A DNA stretch of 64,000 nt from Algoriphagus antarcticus (lineage in GTDB: Bacteria > Bacteroidota > Bacteroidia > Cytophagales > Cyclobacteriaceae), in contig NZ_MSSW01000007.1 in assembly GCF_002150685.1 (NCBI RefSeq), positions 115,938 to 179,937 on the forward strand, written 5' to 3'. A program made the position numbers and the translations under genes. Of the stretch, positions 62,264 to 64,000 are shown in pieces. The notes beneath the pieces are model-generated. The model ran no database searches and had not been told where the DNA came from. It saw nothing but the letters and a program-made list of their open reading frames with translations. Numbering within the stretch: the first letter of the stretch is position 1; every line of letters starts with the position of its first letter.

Positions 62264-63700
62264 ATGAATAATCCTTTACCAACAGAATCCAAAGCCCAAA
62301 ATCGTAAACGCCTTTTTGAAGATCAGTCGAAAACCGCCCAATTGTGGAGATCATCAAATCCACTGTCCAGGATCGAAAGATTGATCAAAATCAGATCATG
62401 GATAAAAGACAACCAACAAGCTATTCGAGACGCATTAAAAAATGATTTTGGAAAGCCAGAAACTGAGACAGATCTCAGCGAAATATTTCCTGTCACAGCT
62501 GAAATCAACCATTCCATCAAACATCTAAAAAAATGGATGAGTCCAAAATCAGTTTCAACACCTCTTCCTATGCTTGGAACATCAAGTATGATATACATTG
62601 AACCGAAAGGAAGGGCCTTGATTATTTCCCCTTGGAATTATCCGTTCAATCTTACGATAGGACCGTTAATTTCGGCTTTATCGGCAGGCTGCACAGCTAT
62701 AATCAAACCTTCTGAGATGACGCCACATACCTCTGAGTTAATATCAAGAATGATTTCTGAACTCTTTAAGCCGAATGAAGTAGCCGTAATTTTAGGTGAA
62801 GTAGATGTGTCGCAGGATCTGCTTCAGCTTCCTTTTGACCATATTTTTTTTACAGGGAGTCCAGCAGTGGGAAAAATCGTCATGAAAGCAGCTGCGGAAC
62901 ACCTGACGTCGGTTACTTTGGAGTTAGGTGGAAAATCGCCCGCCATCGTGAATCGAGACGCAAATTGTAAAGATGCTGCGGAAAAGCTGATTTGGGGAAA
63001 ATATGTCAACTGTGGACAAACCTGTATTTCTCCTGATTACCTTTTGGTACATGAATCTCAGCTAGAAACACTTCTCGTAGAAATGAAAGTCGCTCTACAA
63101 AAGATGTACGATCCAGATTTTAACGGAATAGAGCAATCGCCTGATATGGCGCGAATAGTAAATGATAAACATTTTGATCGACTTACAAGAACTATTGAAG
63201 ACGCTGTTGCAAAAGGAGCTGAGATTTCGTTTGGCGGAACGGCCAAACCTCATACGCGCTATATAGAACCTACGATTTTAACCAATGTCACTGACCAAAT
63301 GCTGGTGATGCAAAAGGAAATTTTTGGCCCTATCTTACCAATTGTAACCTATAATAGCTTGGAAGAGGCTATTGCGTATGTCAATTCTAAACCAAAACCA
63401 TTAGCGCTTTACTATTTTGGAAAAAATTCTGAGGACACTTCCACGGTACTGCGAGAAACAAGCTCTGGAAATGCAGTGATCAATGATTGCGTGCTTCACT
63501 ACCTCCATATGGAATTGCCGTTTGGCGGGGTCAATAATAGTGGAATCGGCAAAGCACATGGATATCATGGTTTTTTGGCTTTCAGTAATGAAAAAGGTGT
63601 GCTCAAGCAACGCATCGGACTTAATAATGTGACGCTTCTCAGACCGCCATATGGTATCAGAGCGAGACAAATTATTGCCTCACTCATCAAATGGTTTTAA
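62264..63700 (+). CDS. NAD(P)-dependent aldehyde dehydrogenase
   Basis: 478 residues. All ALDH landmarks are present: PWNYP (Asn125), the nucleotide-binding FTGSPAVGK (about 196-204), general base Glu220 in LELGGKSP, and catalytic Cys254 in GQTCISPDYLL. The size (about 480) and the C-terminal GIGKAHGYHGFLAFSNEKGVLKQ region fit the class 3 (ALDH3-like, fatty aldehyde) branch. A C-terminal basic/hydrophobic tail (RARQIIASLIKWF) may bind membrane. It oxidises aldehydes, probably medium or long chain, to acids. Substrate not shown. Confidence 0.93.
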   Translation: MNNPLPTESKAQNRKRLFEDQSKTAQLWRSSNPLSRIERLIKIRSWIKDNQQAIRDALKNDFGKPETETDLSEIFPVTAEINHSIKHLKKWMSPKSVSTPLPMLGTSSMIYIEPKGRALIISPWNYPFNLTIGPLISALSAGCTAIIKPSEMTPHTSELISRMISELFKPNEVAVILGEVDVSQDLLQLPFDHIFFTGSPAVGKIVMKAAAEHLTSVTLELGGKSPAIVNRDANCKDAAEKLIWGKYVNCGQTCISPDYLLVHESQLETLLVEMKVALQKMYDPDFNGIEQSPDMARIVNDKHFDRLTRTIEDAVAKGAEISFGGTAKPHTRYIEPTILTNVTDQMLVMQKEIFGPILPIVTYNSLEEAIAYVNSKPKPLALYYFGKNSEDTSTVLRETSSGNAVINDCVLHYLHMELPFGGVNNSGIGKAHGYHGFLAFSNEKGVLKQRIGLNNVTLLRPPYGIRARQIIASLIKWF

Positions 63701-64000
63701 GCATGTTCAAAATTCATTGTAATCCCTTTAAATCAATATTCGGTTTTCGATTAATTTTCTGCTGTTGAAGCTGGACTTCAGGGGAAAAAGCAAATAGTAG
63801 AGATGATAGAGCAGTTTGTGAATTCATGGATCAATTATATGGATGTAAGGATAGCCGAATTATTGATTTCTGTTTACCAGCAACCAGCAATATGATCAAT
63901 GTAAACGCCCCAGACCCTATGTAAATTTAGAGCGTCGATTGAGAGAATAAATGAGGTACTTTTCAAGTCGGATCAGCTCTAATAGGGCTATCAAATATTT
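63701..64000. other. Right-edge non-coding stretch
   Basis: 300 bp with no supported gene. A frame of about 45 codons (including MIEQFVNSWINYMDVRIAEL, ending TGA near 63897) lacks family resemblance and a sensible start. The window ends here. Confidence 0.35.

Overview
The window looks like chromosomal DNA of a Bacteroidota member of the Cytophagales, most like Cyclobacteriaceae/Algoriphagus-type genomes. That placement is inferred from gene families and style, not from a marker gene. It rests on three large secreted proteins that end in type IX secretion (T9SS) sorting domains, an Oar-like TonB-dependent receptor, a YhhN lysoplasmalogenase, AT-rich intergenic DNA, no consistent Shine-Dalgarno sequences, and several good matches to the Bacteroidota -7 promoter box TAnnTTTG. 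No phage, transposase or CRISPR array was seen.

Layout. 1-16.3 kb holds cell-surface proteins: a giant repeat protein (open at the left edge) with a T9SS tail, a beta-solenoid T9SS protein, and a lipoprotein with an LVIVD-type propeller and a solenoid-like tail. 16.5-20.9 kb encodes a 1452-residue AsmA/DUF748-like membrane-anchored protein. 20.9-21.7 kb holds two tandem tRNA-like RNA genes with class II architecture, a GUC anticodon, very long variable regions and their own terminators; this is the most unusual feature of the window. 22-28.5 kb is housekeeping: RluD-type pseudouridine synthase, a PLP enzyme of the ACC deaminase/D-cysteine desulfhydrase family, a TPR-like protein, an AlbA_2/Schlafen-type protein and UvrB. 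28.8-29.0 kb is a palindrome-rich element with terminal inverted repeats. 29-36.3 kb encodes a DUF4105 membrane protein, a third T9SS protein, a GntP-type permease followed by RidA, and an MltF-type lytic transglycosylase. 36.4-41.9 kb is a three-gene RND efflux operon (adaptor, pump, TolC). 42-48.9 kb has an alpha/beta hydrolase, the Oar-like receptor, YhhN and a fatty-acid desaturase.

48.9-55.3 kb is a low-density, decaying region: small stress-type genes, cupins, and four broken genes (cupin, membrane AraC regulator, proline-iminopeptidase-like hydrolase, carbohydrate-binding-like fragment). About 88-bp direct repeats flank a 3.7-kb part of it. 55.4-63.7 kb returns to intact genes: aspS, an M23 peptidase whose third zinc ligand appears to be Cys, RluF, a GH16 glycosidase, a small lipoprotein and an aldehyde dehydrogenase.

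The gene set combines surface display and envelope upkeep (T9SS cargo, AsmA-like protein, MltF, M23, efflux) with RNA modification and translation (RluD, RluF, AspRS, the tRNA-like RNAs). At least three families of short dispersed intergenic repeats recur across the window. All family calls come from reading the translated sequences; no database search was run.
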